Positions 23,241 through 32,955 of a stretch of 64,000 nucleotides of DNA are shown in pieces. Location: the NCBI RefSeq assembly GCF_000143535.2, contig NC_037322.1, positions 1,922,001 to 1,986,000 of the forward strand, read 5' to 3'. Origin of the DNA: Botrytis cinerea B05.10 (Eukaryota > Ascomycota > Leotiomycetes > Helotiales > Sclerotiniaceae). Numbering within the stretch: the stretch's first letter is position 1; each line of letters begins with the position of its first letter. The notes below the pieces were generated by a model. That model saw only the letters and a program-made list of their open reading frames with translations. It was not told where the DNA came from and ran no database searches. The position numbers were made by a program, and so were the translations under genes.

Positions 23241-23474
23241 ATTGATTCATACATCTATCTGACCACGGAGCACCCAATGAACAACATTAATGATTTCTTA
23301 CTCGGAATCATAAATACACACATTCATACCCTGGTCAACATGTACCTCAATATTACCCATAATTTACTCGATTAGTCAATACTTAAGCTTCCAAGTCCCC
23401 TGCTTCAAGAAACTAACTCCAGTCTACATAACTCTTCGACATATTAAAATTCTTCTTACATACAGCAGTACACT

Positions 23475-24143
23475 ATGGCCGATAGACTCCGAGGCAACGC
23501 CAGTTCATTCAAGTCGCCAAATCCAGGTATCGATGCAGGCTCTCTCCTAGGCTCCCAACGCTCATGGAACGACATCGAGAATGAGACATTTGCAAACAAG
23601 CGAAGAAAGGAAGCGAACAAGCCGCCCGCCCATAAGGCCAAGGAAATGATAGAAAGAGAAAGACAAGCTGCCAGACACGCTGGACGAATGCAGAATCGTG
23701 TCGCTATTGAAAGGGAGAGAAGAACATCATGGAATACCGAGCGAAAGGCGACAGACGAAGCCGCAGAGAGGCTACTTAATTTTATCAAAGCTCAACAGCA
23801 GCAAGCCCGACATTCCCACAAGTGGGGAAATAAGATTACATCTAAACTTCATTCGAAAGCGACACAAGAGAGAAACGAAGCAGACGCGGAACAGGAGATG
23901 TTAGTTCTAGAGAGAAACTTTGAGGTAGCTAGAAAGGCGGAAGAACAGCGTTGGCTGCAGGAACTAGGAGAAAATAGCAATACAAGAAATGCCAAGATAC
24001 ATGTTGAGAGATGTATGACATCACAAAGTCTCCTAGATCGAGGAGGCTCTTGTTGCGAGGACTGTCAGTATGATTCTACACTTTCTTACATGGCGGAAGA
24101 ACAAGCGCAACGTAGCCTTAGGGCTGTTTATGATGGAAATTAG
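23475..24143 (+). CDS. Charged coiled-coil protein with C-terminal C-x13-C-x2-C (family member B)
   Basis: Intronless, 222 residues, ATG in good context (CACTATGGCC). Related to the genes at 22053 and 25214 by motif order, although overall identity is low. It has TSWNTERKATDEA (the [TG]-[PS]-W-x-x-E block), RWLQELGENSNTRNAK (RW-x2-EL, then an Asn/Arg-rich strand), and a C-terminal RCMTSQSLLDRGGSCCEDCQ giving the same C-x13-C-x2-C as member A. The body is almost pure Glu/Arg/Lys/Ala/Gln, so a long helix or coiled coil is expected. No known domain, signal peptide or membrane span. The strict conservation of the Cys spacing against a drifting coil argues for a real folded tail. Function unknown. 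Confidence 0.68.
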   Translation: MADRLRGNASSFKSPNPGIDAGSLLGSQRSWNDIENETFANKRRKEANKPPAHKAKEMIERERQAARHAGRMQNRVAIERERRTSWNTERKATDEAAERLLNFIKAQQQQARHSHKWGNKITSKLHSKATQERNEADAEQEMLVLERNFEVARKAEEQRWLQELGENSNTRNAKIHVERCMTSQSLLDRGGSCCEDCQYDSTLSYMAEEQAQRSLRAVYDGN

Positions 24144-25213
24144 AGAGATGGGTGTGTTCATCGAGATTTCTGTAGGCTGGACCTATGGGAATTCTGAATA
24201 TGGCTGTACTTTAAGTTTGGTATATGGAATTTGAATTTTTTTACTTTTTTACTTTTGAAAATAGATCTTTAAGTGATTTTGATATGATTGTGATTGATGA
24301 CTGGTGTCTATGAGTCTTCTAGAGTGTGGCTATGCAGTAGAAAAGAGCAGGGGAAGAGACAGCAAGAAAAGTGTGAGGAGTTGCTGGTGCAGATGCAGTG
24401 GGAAATATAAGAGTAGAAGGACCAAAGACGCAAAGCCGGAAGAAGTACGGAACTGGTGTCAAATGAAGGGCACAGAGTACAGTTGACAAGAGACATATCA
24501 TATTTCTTCCTGCTGGCTCTAAGGAACTATTGTTTTTATAGTCATATGAAGTTAGAAGTCTAGATGTCATATTAAAATGGCTGTGTTTTCGTCGGACTAT
24601 TCTGTACAGGCCTGAGAATATAGTCATAGATTTAGAGAAGGATCAATCGAAAATCAGATTGGTGATGAACTTCCAAATTGAGCATTGTGTGGTCAAGGGC
24701 CGCACCTCCTATATATCTTCGAGGAATACATGGTAGAGGAAAGCGCGAGGTATGAGTTCTCTTCGTACTTTCTTTCTATCTCCCCACCACTCTTTTCCCT
24801 TTCAATCTATCCTGTTTTCTCTCCTATATTTACTACATGTATTTAAGAACAGCCTCTCACACACGAACATCAAATAAGCAATATTAGATTATCAATATAG
24901 CAGCCTTCAACTTTTCAGCCCCAACTTAGGACGCATTTCATATAATATCACACATTGCTCTCGCGCCTCCTATCCTCAAACCTTGAGTATACATCTCCCA
25001 ATACTTCGACCGATAGTGAACACAAACCAGCTCATTACTCTATCGAACGACATCCAATAGTCCATTCTCCACACAAATCACATACGAGTCACTGCACGTA
25101 TTTCAAGCATTTCTTTTGACCGACGACAAGGAATTCGTCACACGCAACTTGAGCAGATCAATTGGTGCCCCACAAAGTCACGATAGACTCACCAAACCAC
25201 ATTCAACTACATA
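24144..25213. other. Intergenic spacer between family members B and C
   Basis: About 1.07 kb with no supported gene. The last 300 bases are C/A-rich and G-poor, a probable long 5' leader for the gene at 25214. Confidence 0.5.
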
Positions 25214-26095
25214 ATGGAAGGTTCACATAGGAGGAGAAAAAGTGTAGGTTTCTCCGAGCTAAAATTTGAAGGGCGATTGCCTAGGTCGTCGATACCAGAT
25301 TATGGTACATCTCAAGCCGTATCTCAATTCGAAATTGATCAAAGAATGAAAGATGGACTTTCCTCAATAGCTCTCATGGACCCATTTCCACTTGAATGCC
25401 GACGCCAAAGACGTATGAGAGTACGAGAAACGATAGAATCGAAAATTGGACCTTGGGATACAGAAAGGAATAAATTGGATATATGCGCGAATAAACGGAT
25501 AGCGTCTGAAGATACGAGGCGTAGAATACTGAGGGCAAAAAGGGAGAATTTGACGAGAACAGAAATAGAAGTTCTTGAGGAATGTAAGCGTCAAGACGAA
25601 AAAAAAGCAAAGAGTGAGGAGCGATGGGAAGAAGAATTGAAGGAGAATTCAGGTCGGATGAGAAAAGTCACAAGGACGCAGAGACGTAACTCGATTAGAA
25701 AAACTCGAAATGAAGGACGAATCGCTTACGAGGTTGTGAAAGATAACATCAAAACGCAAGCGAGAGATGCTGAAGTCGAAGTAGACAGAGAATTATTGTT
25801 CAAAAAGGAGATAGATTATGAAATCAAGAAATTATGGCAACTTGAAGTGACTAGATGGGAGTTGGAGCTTGAGATCCCATCTCTTCTGAGAAAGGTCGAA
25901 CTCTCGGATGATGAGCGGGCATATTTGACGACCTCTGTCGCCAATTCTTATGTACATCAAAGATGGTGCATGGCTGGCCCAATTGATAAGCAACCATGGT
26001 ATTATCGTCCCGTTGACCGAAAAAGGATATGCGAAGATTGCAGGGCTGATGAGGAGTGGGAAAAGAAAGTAAAGGAGAGGTCAGAGATGCCATAA
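25214..26095 (+). CDS. Charged coiled-coil protein with C-terminal C-x20-C-x2-C (family member C)
   Basis: Intronless, 293 residues, the longest of the three tandem relatives. The family block GPWDTERNKLDICAN lies near residue 78. The RW-x2-EL motif is present twice (ERWEEELKENSGRMRK and TRWELELEIPSLLRK), as though an internal segment of ~95 residues was duplicated. The C-terminal Cys motif is WCMAGPIDKQPW...RKRICEDCRADEE, with 20 instead of 13 residues between the first two Cys but the same C-x2-C and acidic tail. Basic and acidic residues dominate and helices should be long. No known domain. The N-terminal ~65 residues (RRRKSVGFSELKF...) are not shared with A or B and contain possible basic-directed phosphorylation sites (RRKS). 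Confidence 0.7.
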   Translation: MEGSHRRRKSVGFSELKFEGRLPRSSIPDYGTSQAVSQFEIDQRMKDGLSSIALMDPFPLECRRQRRMRVRETIESKIGPWDTERNKLDICANKRIASEDTRRRILRAKRENLTRTEIEVLEECKRQDEKKAKSEERWEEELKENSGRMRKVTRTQRRNSIRKTRNEGRIAYEVVKDNIKTQARDAEVEVDRELLFKKEIDYEIKKLWQLEVTRWELELEIPSLLRKVELSDDERAYLTTSVANSYVHQRWCMAGPIDKQPWYYRPVDRKRICEDCRADEEWEKKVKERSEMP

Positions 26096-26522
26096 TTCTC
26101 GGACGTCAATTGGCTTCCATAAGCGTGCGGGTGTTTTGAACTTCTGATGTGGTTTTAAACCTCAACAGCGTGCTCATAGCGAAATTGGCTAGCGAAGTAT
26201 AGATATGAATCCGAATTTATCAGGTATTTGATAATCCAGAAAACAAGATTTCTGCATAGGCTTTGATTGTAAGACTGGAACAATTTATAGTTTTAACACT
26301 CGCTATTCGTCTCGTGGGTTGTGATAACAGTTTGATTCGAACGGAGAATGGTCTAATAGTCTTAGTCTAGCAACCCCACAATTTTCCTGAAAACTTACGT
26401 TTCCACCACACTCCGAACTTCATCATATAAGCTTCACATTCAATTCTTATTTCCTTTTGCATGACTCTATCCTGGAAAGTAACCGATATTGTTCAGTTTG
26501 TATTGTTTGGAAATCTTGTTCA
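26096..26522. other. Convergent 3' spacer
   Basis: Shared downstream region of coiled-coil gene C (+) and the copper-fist gene (-). No gene or repeat seen. Confidence 0.5.
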
Positions 26523-27444
26523 CTAATATCGCAAGAATGGAGTCGAGAAAGGTGTTCTAAGACTCGCCTGATCATTCTGATGTTGATGGAAGATCAAAGT
26601 CGGTGATTGATCATTATACAGCATCTGGGAGCTAAGGATAGTATGATCTTGCACTTGGGGAATCAGTGTTGTGATGGTAGGGAGGAAGTTCGATATAGTG
26701 GGTATGGATGTGGAGCTGGGGATGGGTATTTTTGGATATGTTGGGTCGAGGACATCGATAGATTCCGGTTGGATGTCGCTGCTGTGTTCTATCACTTCTT
26801 GCTGGCCCGACACTTTACATATCGAAGGTGGACATGAGTTGCTTTGAGATGATGATGTGGGACCTTTCGCTCTTTTCTTGACTTTGCTCTTTTGGACATC
26901 ACTTGTTCCACCCTTCTTCACTTTCTCCTTCTCCTTTTTGCTCTTAGTCTTCAAGACGTTCTTTCGGGACTCTACCGATCCCATAATAGCAATGACATTA
27001 GAAGTTTCTCTCGCGTCATAACCGACCGATTTCGACATCTCTTTGGGACCTTACTCTCATTAGTATGTCATACCCCAGAATTTCACCAATACACCCGCCC
27101 CCCCCCCCCCCCCCAACTCCCCCACAATGGAAAGAATAACTCACCATCACCATCAGCACCCCAATCCTCCCCGACTTCACCTATTCTCCCACAAACACAT
27201 GCCCCAAACTCGTGTGCACAATTCTGCATAGGACGTCCGGGCTTCCGTACTAAAACTTGTAGTCGAGTGGTATGCGAACATTTTGTTGCTCTATGCCCGC
27301 GGATACATGGCTCGCTATTGATTCTTGGGATTAGTTGAATGAAGGTGAATAGGGGTGAGGTAGAGGGCAGAGCGGAAAGTAAGAAACAAAAGAAGAAGTG
27401 GGGATACGGTACCAGGCGTATTTTTTGGAATCGATAACGGGCAT
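26523..27444 (-). CDS. Copper-fist transcription factor (GRISEA/Mac1/Cuf1 type)
   Basis: Three minus-strand exons: 27444-27413, 27314-27145 and 27049-26523, 242 residues. The first exon encodes only MPVIDSKKYA plus two bases of the next codon; splicing completes ACEPCIRGHRATKCSHTTR, then VRKPGRPMQNC and CVCG. This is the copper-fist signature: C-x2-CIRGHR-x3-C-x-H, the minor-groove KPGRP hook, and a closing C-x-C. These domains bind DNA when loaded with Cu(I) or, in Mac1-like members, activate copper uptake genes when copper is low. After the domain comes a Lys-rich block (KTKSKKEKEKVKKGG, likely nuclear localisation) and a Ser/Thr/Pro-rich tail. Classical GRISEA and Mac1 proteins have Cys-rich C-terminal sensor motifs; I see only SCPPSIC, so the tail may be short or continue in an exon I missed. 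The second intron (27050-27144) holds a 17-C run. The gene is divergent from a Ctr transporter. Confidence 0.82.
27098..27114. repeat. Poly-C tract (17 C)
   Basis: Uninterrupted run of 17 C on the plus strand, inside intron 2 of the copper-fist gene (poly-G in its transcript). It is a likely sequencing and replication-slippage hotspot. Confidence 0.9.
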
Positions 27445-28434
27445 GTTGATGAGGTGCAGTGAGATTCGAATGGGAAGTTTTGTTCCAATGGGTATAGAGT
27501 AGTGATCATTAGTAGATCGCTTCGGACGATATTCGTAAGCTAAATATGAATGTATCGCGGGAAGTGGATAACTTAAATCACCATATGTCAATAGAAAGAA
27601 CATCAAAAGGTAGCTAAAACCAAGAAACAAATCCTCAATTACCAATACCTCATACTTTGAATCAACACCCATTTTCAATTGCAATACCTATCACAAGTAT
27701 ATAATATCATTTCCATCCCAAGTTCCACTCACAGCCCAAACTACACGCAGATGCATGTCTTTCCTCATCTGCTCTGCAACACCACAGCTTAGTAAGAAAC
27801 CTTCTCAACTCCCTCACCAATCCCCCAGTTCACCAACCCATCACTGCCCATCTCGTCGATAGATCTCATTCGTACCTCGTAGCAAGTATCCACCCAACAC
27901 AAACTAATGCATTCCGTAGACCTAATCTGCAAGCCAAGCTTTTACTACGAGAAGTGAGCACATTAGCGCAACTTTTTCGCTGCGCGAATTTGAGCGCATT
28001 TTGGTCGATTGGGAGATTTCCTACTTCGGTATTGAGAGACGTTGTGAGTAGGTATGTAGCAGTACTAAATACTGTAATCGATAGTTCCAGAGCGCATTTG
28101 ACCTTTTGCGTCACAGTTCATACTACTATATGGCACATCCCGTTGACAGTTCGCCCTGGGCTAATCGATATCAGGAAATTTGAGACATCAGACCTCCGAT
28201 TTATGCGATAGTCATGATTTTGTCGTGTTTGCGCATGTTTGAGCAGTATGTGGGTAGCAAGGTACGAGAGAAATCCCGGCTGTTAATCATAGAATGGATT
28301 GGAAATTAGAAAGGACGTACAATATCATATCTTGAATAAGTCTGCTCCTGATTTCTCTGATACACTTTGCGTTTTGCTTTCATAGAATAGGTGGTGATTT
28401 GGGCCAAGTTATCAAGGCGATTGAGAAATTCAAG
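27445..28434. promoter_or_regulatory. Shared divergent promoter of copper-fist factor and Ctr transporter
   Basis: The 990-bp head-to-head spacer contains TTTGCGCA at 28228-28235, which fits the yeast Mac1 copper-response element TTTGC(T/G)CA, and two copies of GAGCGCATTT at 27992-28001 and 28090-28099. No supported coding sequence lies here; the open frames on both strands around 27.9-28.2 kb have no domains. Assignment as copper-response elements is inference from motif and context. Confidence 0.45.
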
Positions 28435-29347
28435 ATGAACATGGATATGGAAATGGAAATGGAAATGGATATGGATATGGGTATGGACATGTCTTCCAGC
28501 GCTGCGAACATGTCTTTATCCCATACTCCCTGTAAGATGTCCGTAAGTTCCTCCACCTCTCCTCCACTTCTCCCACATATCAAGCCCCTTCATGCATTCC
28601 CTAACCTCAAACGATCCACCCCCATACTAAACCAGCCCTCCCTAGATGCTCCTCAACTTCCACACCACATCAACCTGCTATCTCCACCCCTCACTCCAAG
28701 TCCACACATCCATCCAATTCCTCCTCATTTGTCTCTTTTCCTTCCTCCTCCCTATACTCCTCGAAACAACCCGTCGTTATCAACGTACCTACGACCGGTA
28801 TCTCCGTTCCAAGTACGCGTATCATGCCCAGAAGCAAAAGTCCCTTGACACGGCCGATGAAGACGAAGAGGACAAACTTCTCCTCGGACACAATGACGAT
28901 TCCAAGATTGGAGATAGATTTGGATTCTTGAGGTGGAACTGGATGCCCATTGCACGGATTTCAGCCGAGGTCCGGCAGCAAGTTTTGAGAGCGGTAATTT
29001 ATGGAATGCAGTTTGCCATTTCTTATACGGTGATGATGATGTGGATGTATAGTAACGGTAAGATTGTTTAAAATCCCATCATCCCAATTCTGCCCAGTTC
29101 CAGTGTAGATTCCTGCTCGTGAAGCGTATACTAATTGCAAAAGGATATATCATAATCTGCATCCTACTAGGTGCAATAACGGGATTCGGAATGTTCACGC
29201 GTGATATGCTGGAGGTTTCTGGCTACACACATGTAGACGAGGGGTAAGTTTGTATTCTTTAGATATGAATATGCTTTGTTGGGTATTTGAAACGCAACTA
29301 ACAACCAACATAGTGAGAATGATGGGAGAGGAGAGAGTTGTTGTTAG
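28435..29347 (+). CDS. Ctr-family copper transporter
   Basis: Four exons: 28435-28542, 28646-29057, 29144-29243 and 29314-29347, 217 residues, all in frame. The N-terminus is an extreme Met-rich extracellular domain of alternating M-E, M-D and M-G (residues 1-19), ending in CKMS. Three membrane segments follow: TM1 ~55-75, TM2 ~152-173 with the copper-path M-x3-M in YTVMMMWMYSNG, and TM3 ~175-191 with the G-x3-G packing motif LLGAITGFG, the diagnostic Ctr signature. The loop between TM1 and TM2 is long and charged. The protein ends in CC, like the Cys tail that hands Cu(I) to chaperones in other Ctr proteins. Expected to trimerise and import Cu(I) at the plasma or vacuolar membrane. The neighbouring divergent copper-fist gene is its probable regulator. 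Confidence 0.88.
28438..28491 (+). repeat. ATGGAA/ATGGAT hexanucleotide coding repeat
   Basis: Nine tandem hexamers of the form ATGGAN/ATGGGT encode the (Met-Glu/Asp/Gly)n copper-binding head of the Ctr transporter. Repeat-number variation would change the number of Met ligands. Confidence 0.85.
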
Positions 29348-29852
29348 ATCGGGGAGAAGGAACTTTGAATAGGTTATTTGGGAATATGAGGTGATGAAGT
29401 GATAATGTGATTCAGATTCGGAGTTCGGAGGGAGGGGCGAGGAAGGAAAATAGTCGGCGAGAAGTCGAAGAGAGGACAAAGTCTTATTGAATAATGAGTG
29501 CATATTTGAGTGTACATGAATTTAGGTCTTCCTGGATCGAATGCACCTACCCATCACACATGGTGCTGGAAATATCACGACAAGCTGGAACAGTAATGAT
29601 TGGTTCTCTTTCAAAGTGGATCCTAATGTGGCTGCAAATGCCAATTCTCTTAAAGATTGATTCTCGTGGTGGTGGCAGGAAACGGCGGGTACAGAGGTGT
29701 CCCATGAGCCTCAATTTCGAGGACTGTTCTCGATGAAACCAAAATCTCCAAAGTAAATCCCATAATCCAATTTCACATTCCCATTTCGAATGACGCTAAA
29801 ATTCAAAAATTGATTTCAAGTAATGACTTTTTTTTGTCGTGTCTTGAATTAA
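29348..29852. other. Convergent 3' spacer
   Basis: Shared downstream region of the Ctr and Tma46-like genes; no gene seen. Confidence 0.5.
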
Positions 29853-30991
29853 TTAGGAGGCTTCCCCCTCCTCGTTGGCTACAGGTTCGACAATCTGAGG
29901 TGCAACTTCGTTACTACTTGGGGCTGCTCCACCATACAAGTTGGCCAAGCGCTCTGCTTCCTTCTTCTCACGTAAAGCCTCAGTCTCTCGTCGCATTCTC
30001 TCCATATTCCATGCATCATCTTCATTATCATCGCCTTCATCTTCATCTCCGCTGGCTTCCCAATCTCCCTTCTCGAACATGGCACGACCAGTAGCTTCCT
30101 TGGCAAGTCTGGCTTGTTCTTCACCAGCCTTCTTGTCCATACGCTCGGCTTTCCATTTAGCAAACGTCTCTGGCGTAACCGGTGTTAATGTGCCAGTAAG
30201 CTTGTGCCGTTCGGACTCAAGGAAATCTTCAAGAGTAAGTGTCTTTAGAGGTGATTTATCCATAAGAGCCTTCTCTGCAGCACGTTGTTCTTTGGTTTTA
30301 AGGACGAATCTGCGTAGTGGTCAGTAATTGCACAGATAATTGAATGAAGTGATGTAACATACCCTGGTGGTAACTTATGTTGGTACATACACTTGTCTCC
30401 TCCATTTGGACATGTCCAAAACCAACCATATTTTCCCTCCTCCACAGCGTCGATAAAAAATTTGCAAACTTTCTCTGTTGTAGTTTTTTGATTTCCCTTC
30501 TTCGATAATACAACGGAGCGCAATTTCTCTTCGTCCCAATCGTCTGAAGTTTCTTCTTTTCTCTTCTCTGCTTCTGCCTCTCTGGGATCTTGCGCAAGAT
30601 CAATTTTTGTTGATTTGCGCTCAATGTTAAGGTCGTGTGAGAATTTACACTTCCTACCCTTCTCGCAATGGCCCTTCTTATAAAATTGACAGAGAACTGT
30701 TTTGGGATCGACACCAAATGGGACTTTCTGAACTTGTACAGGCTTGAATAATTCAGCTGCCTCTTTCTTTGCCGCTTCTGATGCTATCTTTTCTCGCTCT
30801 CGTTGCTCTTTCTCGGCCTGTCGTCTCTTTTCATCGGGAGTGCCTCCAGCTTTATACGAAGTTTGCATTCGCTCGATTTGTTTTTGCGCCTGGGCTCCCT
30901 TCTTGTTTTTCATTCCAAAAGTCTTGTCTGCCACTGTGGCCGGCGCCTTTTTAGGCTGATCCGGTTGGCCTTTTCCTTTCTTTGGTGGCAT
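29853..30991 (-). CDS. CCCH zinc-finger DRG-family regulatory protein (Tma46/ZC3H15 homologue)
   Basis: Two exons, 30991-30363 and 30309-29853, 361 residues (intron GTATGT...ACGCAG, 53 bp). The N-terminus MPPKKGKG...TFGMKNKKG is typical of the family. Two CCCH fingers follow: CQFYKKGHCEKGRKCKFSH (C-x7-C-x5-C-x3-H, ~residue 101) and a longer one beginning CKFFIDAVEEGKYGWFW and closing with C-x6-C-x3-H. After them LPPGFVLK leads to the DFRP region (TLEDFLESERHKL, VTPETFAKWK) that binds the DRG1/Rbg1 GTPase, and then an acidic patch. In yeast, Tma46 associates with ribosomes and Rbg1 to resolve stalled elongation, so a cytosolic translation role is expected. Length agrees with the family. Confidence 0.92.
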
Positions 30992-31557
30992 TTTGTCGGA
31001 TAGTTGATGATCAAGACTCTGTGTATTGTATAGATGCCTGATTCAATCGATGGTTAGGTACGCACCAGATTCAATGGAAGGGTATCGATATGCGGAAAAG
31101 ACTGTGTTTGTATTCTCCTAATGGGTGGGTAAAGAAATAGTAGTATTTTCTAGACTGGTGATGAAATCAAAATCAAAATCATCATAATCAAGGACTTGAT
31201 TGATCTTGGTGGGGTTAAAATTTAATGGCTACTTTAGCGAATGGGGCTAGTAGGGGAGTGAAGCTTTGACTTTGGCTCCATCAAGCTGGCCTTACATGAA
31301 AGCCGCGAAGCTGTTGCGACACGAACTATTTGATTTACATTGAATCAACAGCTTCAGAGCAAATCACAATCAAGTGCAATTGATGTAGATATCGAAGCTT
31401 CGTGGTATGATCCTTTGAAATCTCTTGCTTGTTTACTAGTTAGAAGGGAATAAAATCTAATGGTTATTTAGTCTACTCGTCGTTTCTCTCTCAAAGACCT
31501 TACGTGGCCTCCTTCGATATCCTCCACGAATCGCAATTCAAAGAAGAACTATACAAG
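30992..31557. other. Divergent promoter region
   Basis: Spacer between Tma46 (-) and OST4 (+); no gene seen apart from GTG-started in-frame sequence directly before the OST4 ATG. Confidence 0.5.
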
Positions 31558-31734
31558 ATGATTTCGGACGATGAACTTTACCGTCTCGCGATCTTCCTTG
31601 GCTCAGCCGCAATGCTATTAATTGTCCTTTACCACATCCTCGAAATCAATTCTGCAGAAGAGCCCAAATCAGAGAGCAAAATTAGCTCCACTTCTACATC
31701 TCAAGACAGCAAAGCAAACGTGGCAGGAAGATGA
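31558..31734 (+). CDS. OST4: OST4 subunit of oligosaccharyltransferase
   Basis: A 58-residue membrane microprotein. MISDDELYRLAIFLGSAAML and the following IVLYHILEINS align closely with the 36-residue yeast Ost4, which begins MISDEQL and has one membrane span ending in IVIYH. A single helix (~10-28) is followed by a Ser/Lys-rich tail ~25 residues longer than in yeast. Ost4 joins Ost3/Ost6 to Stt3 in the ER oligosaccharyltransferase for N-glycosylation. The frame stays open 54 bases upstream of this ATG without another ATG, so 31558 is chosen on homology. Easy to miss because of its size. Confidence 0.85.
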   Translation: MISDDELYRLAIFLGSAAMLLIVLYHILEINSAEEPKSESKISSTSTSQDSKANVAGR

Positions 31735-32955
31735 TTGGGAGAGATAGTTTTGAATTGGGAGGATGACTGCTTTTACTACAAAGCAGGATGTATGTGGCCA
31801 CAGGGAAGCTGGGACAGAAAGGTGACTGTGTATGACATATTTCCACAACGCTCTGGGCATTTGTACTTTCTGGAGTTTTAGGGGCGGATGGCTGGACAGA
31901 TGTTGCTAGCAAGTCAGTGAAAAACCATTCGGAAAATTCTTGGGCGTTTCTTTTCATACTTTGATTCTCCAACTCATAGAGCCAATGTATCGAATTCATC
32001 ATAAGGTTGTGCTGAGGTGCAATCTCGCGCTCTGTATTCATTATATGGATTTCAGATATGAATCAAGGATTGTTTTGCTAATTGAAGATTTGGTCGACCG
32101 AGTAGGGAATCGAATGCTTGTTTGAGTAAATTGTGATATGGAAAAAGGACAGGATATCTGAGAATGTAGTATCGAAACCTGTTTGGACCAGTCCCAATTT
32201 CGCTATATCATATTTATCTTGATGTATAAAGATACGAAGAAGTTCCTACATACATGCCCACATGTAACGTCACAATGTATCTGTCTCATGTTCACTAGGT
32301 CCTTGTAGCAATGACATGAAGCGCTGCATCGTATCGTATCGTCATGAATCGAATTGAACTTCAAGGTCCTACGTGTAACTGTGATCAAAAAATCATCCAA
32401 AGTCTCTCATAAAGAATTCACTTGGGCACAGCTGAGAAGCTACGTTGCTCGATCTAAACTCAAATTGGTTAGAAAAGTCATGTGTTGAAAGAATTGATGA
32501 CTCAACCATTGACTAGCGTCAAATCGTGTCGCAAAGTAAACTCAGCCTCTTCCTCCCAACTCCTTTCAAGAACGAACAAACAAATACTTCGAACACTTTC
32601 GACTTATTAATCCATCAACAACTCGAACTTCAACAACTTTCTATTCATAACTTTCTCAGTCTTCAAATTCTTCAAACAAATCAACTTCATTACTCTGCGA
32701 CCCTATCCAGCTTTGGAAAATCGCAAACTACCCTTGCCATAACAACAACACCTTCAGGCGCGTCTTCAGCCAAAGCCTGATCCTCACAGAACGCATTTCA
32801 GCGCATCAGAAATTAAAGTCAGCTAGCTTCTTTCCCATCTTCGAAATTGATTGATCAATTCATACTCGGTCAATACTTTTTCTATCTTACTTGAACCTAA
32901 CCATCCGATCCATAATCAGCCAATTTCTCACTTCCCAACCCAAAAAAACTTAACG
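31735..32955. other. Intergenic and long 5' leader of the Yra1-like gene
   Basis: No supported gene. The last ~450 bases are C/A/T-rich and G-poor (tcttcctcccaactcc, then many CAA and AAC), giving a spurious open frame at 32526-32780; this looks like a long untranslated leader. Confidence 0.5.

Noticed and set aside
27954..28211. Plus-strand open frame between the copper genes
   Set aside because: No domain; overlaps candidate regulatory motifs in a divergent promoter.
32526..32780. 84-codon frame upstream of the Yra1-like gene
   Set aside because: Low-complexity Gln/Leu/Thr frame from a G-poor leader; no domain.
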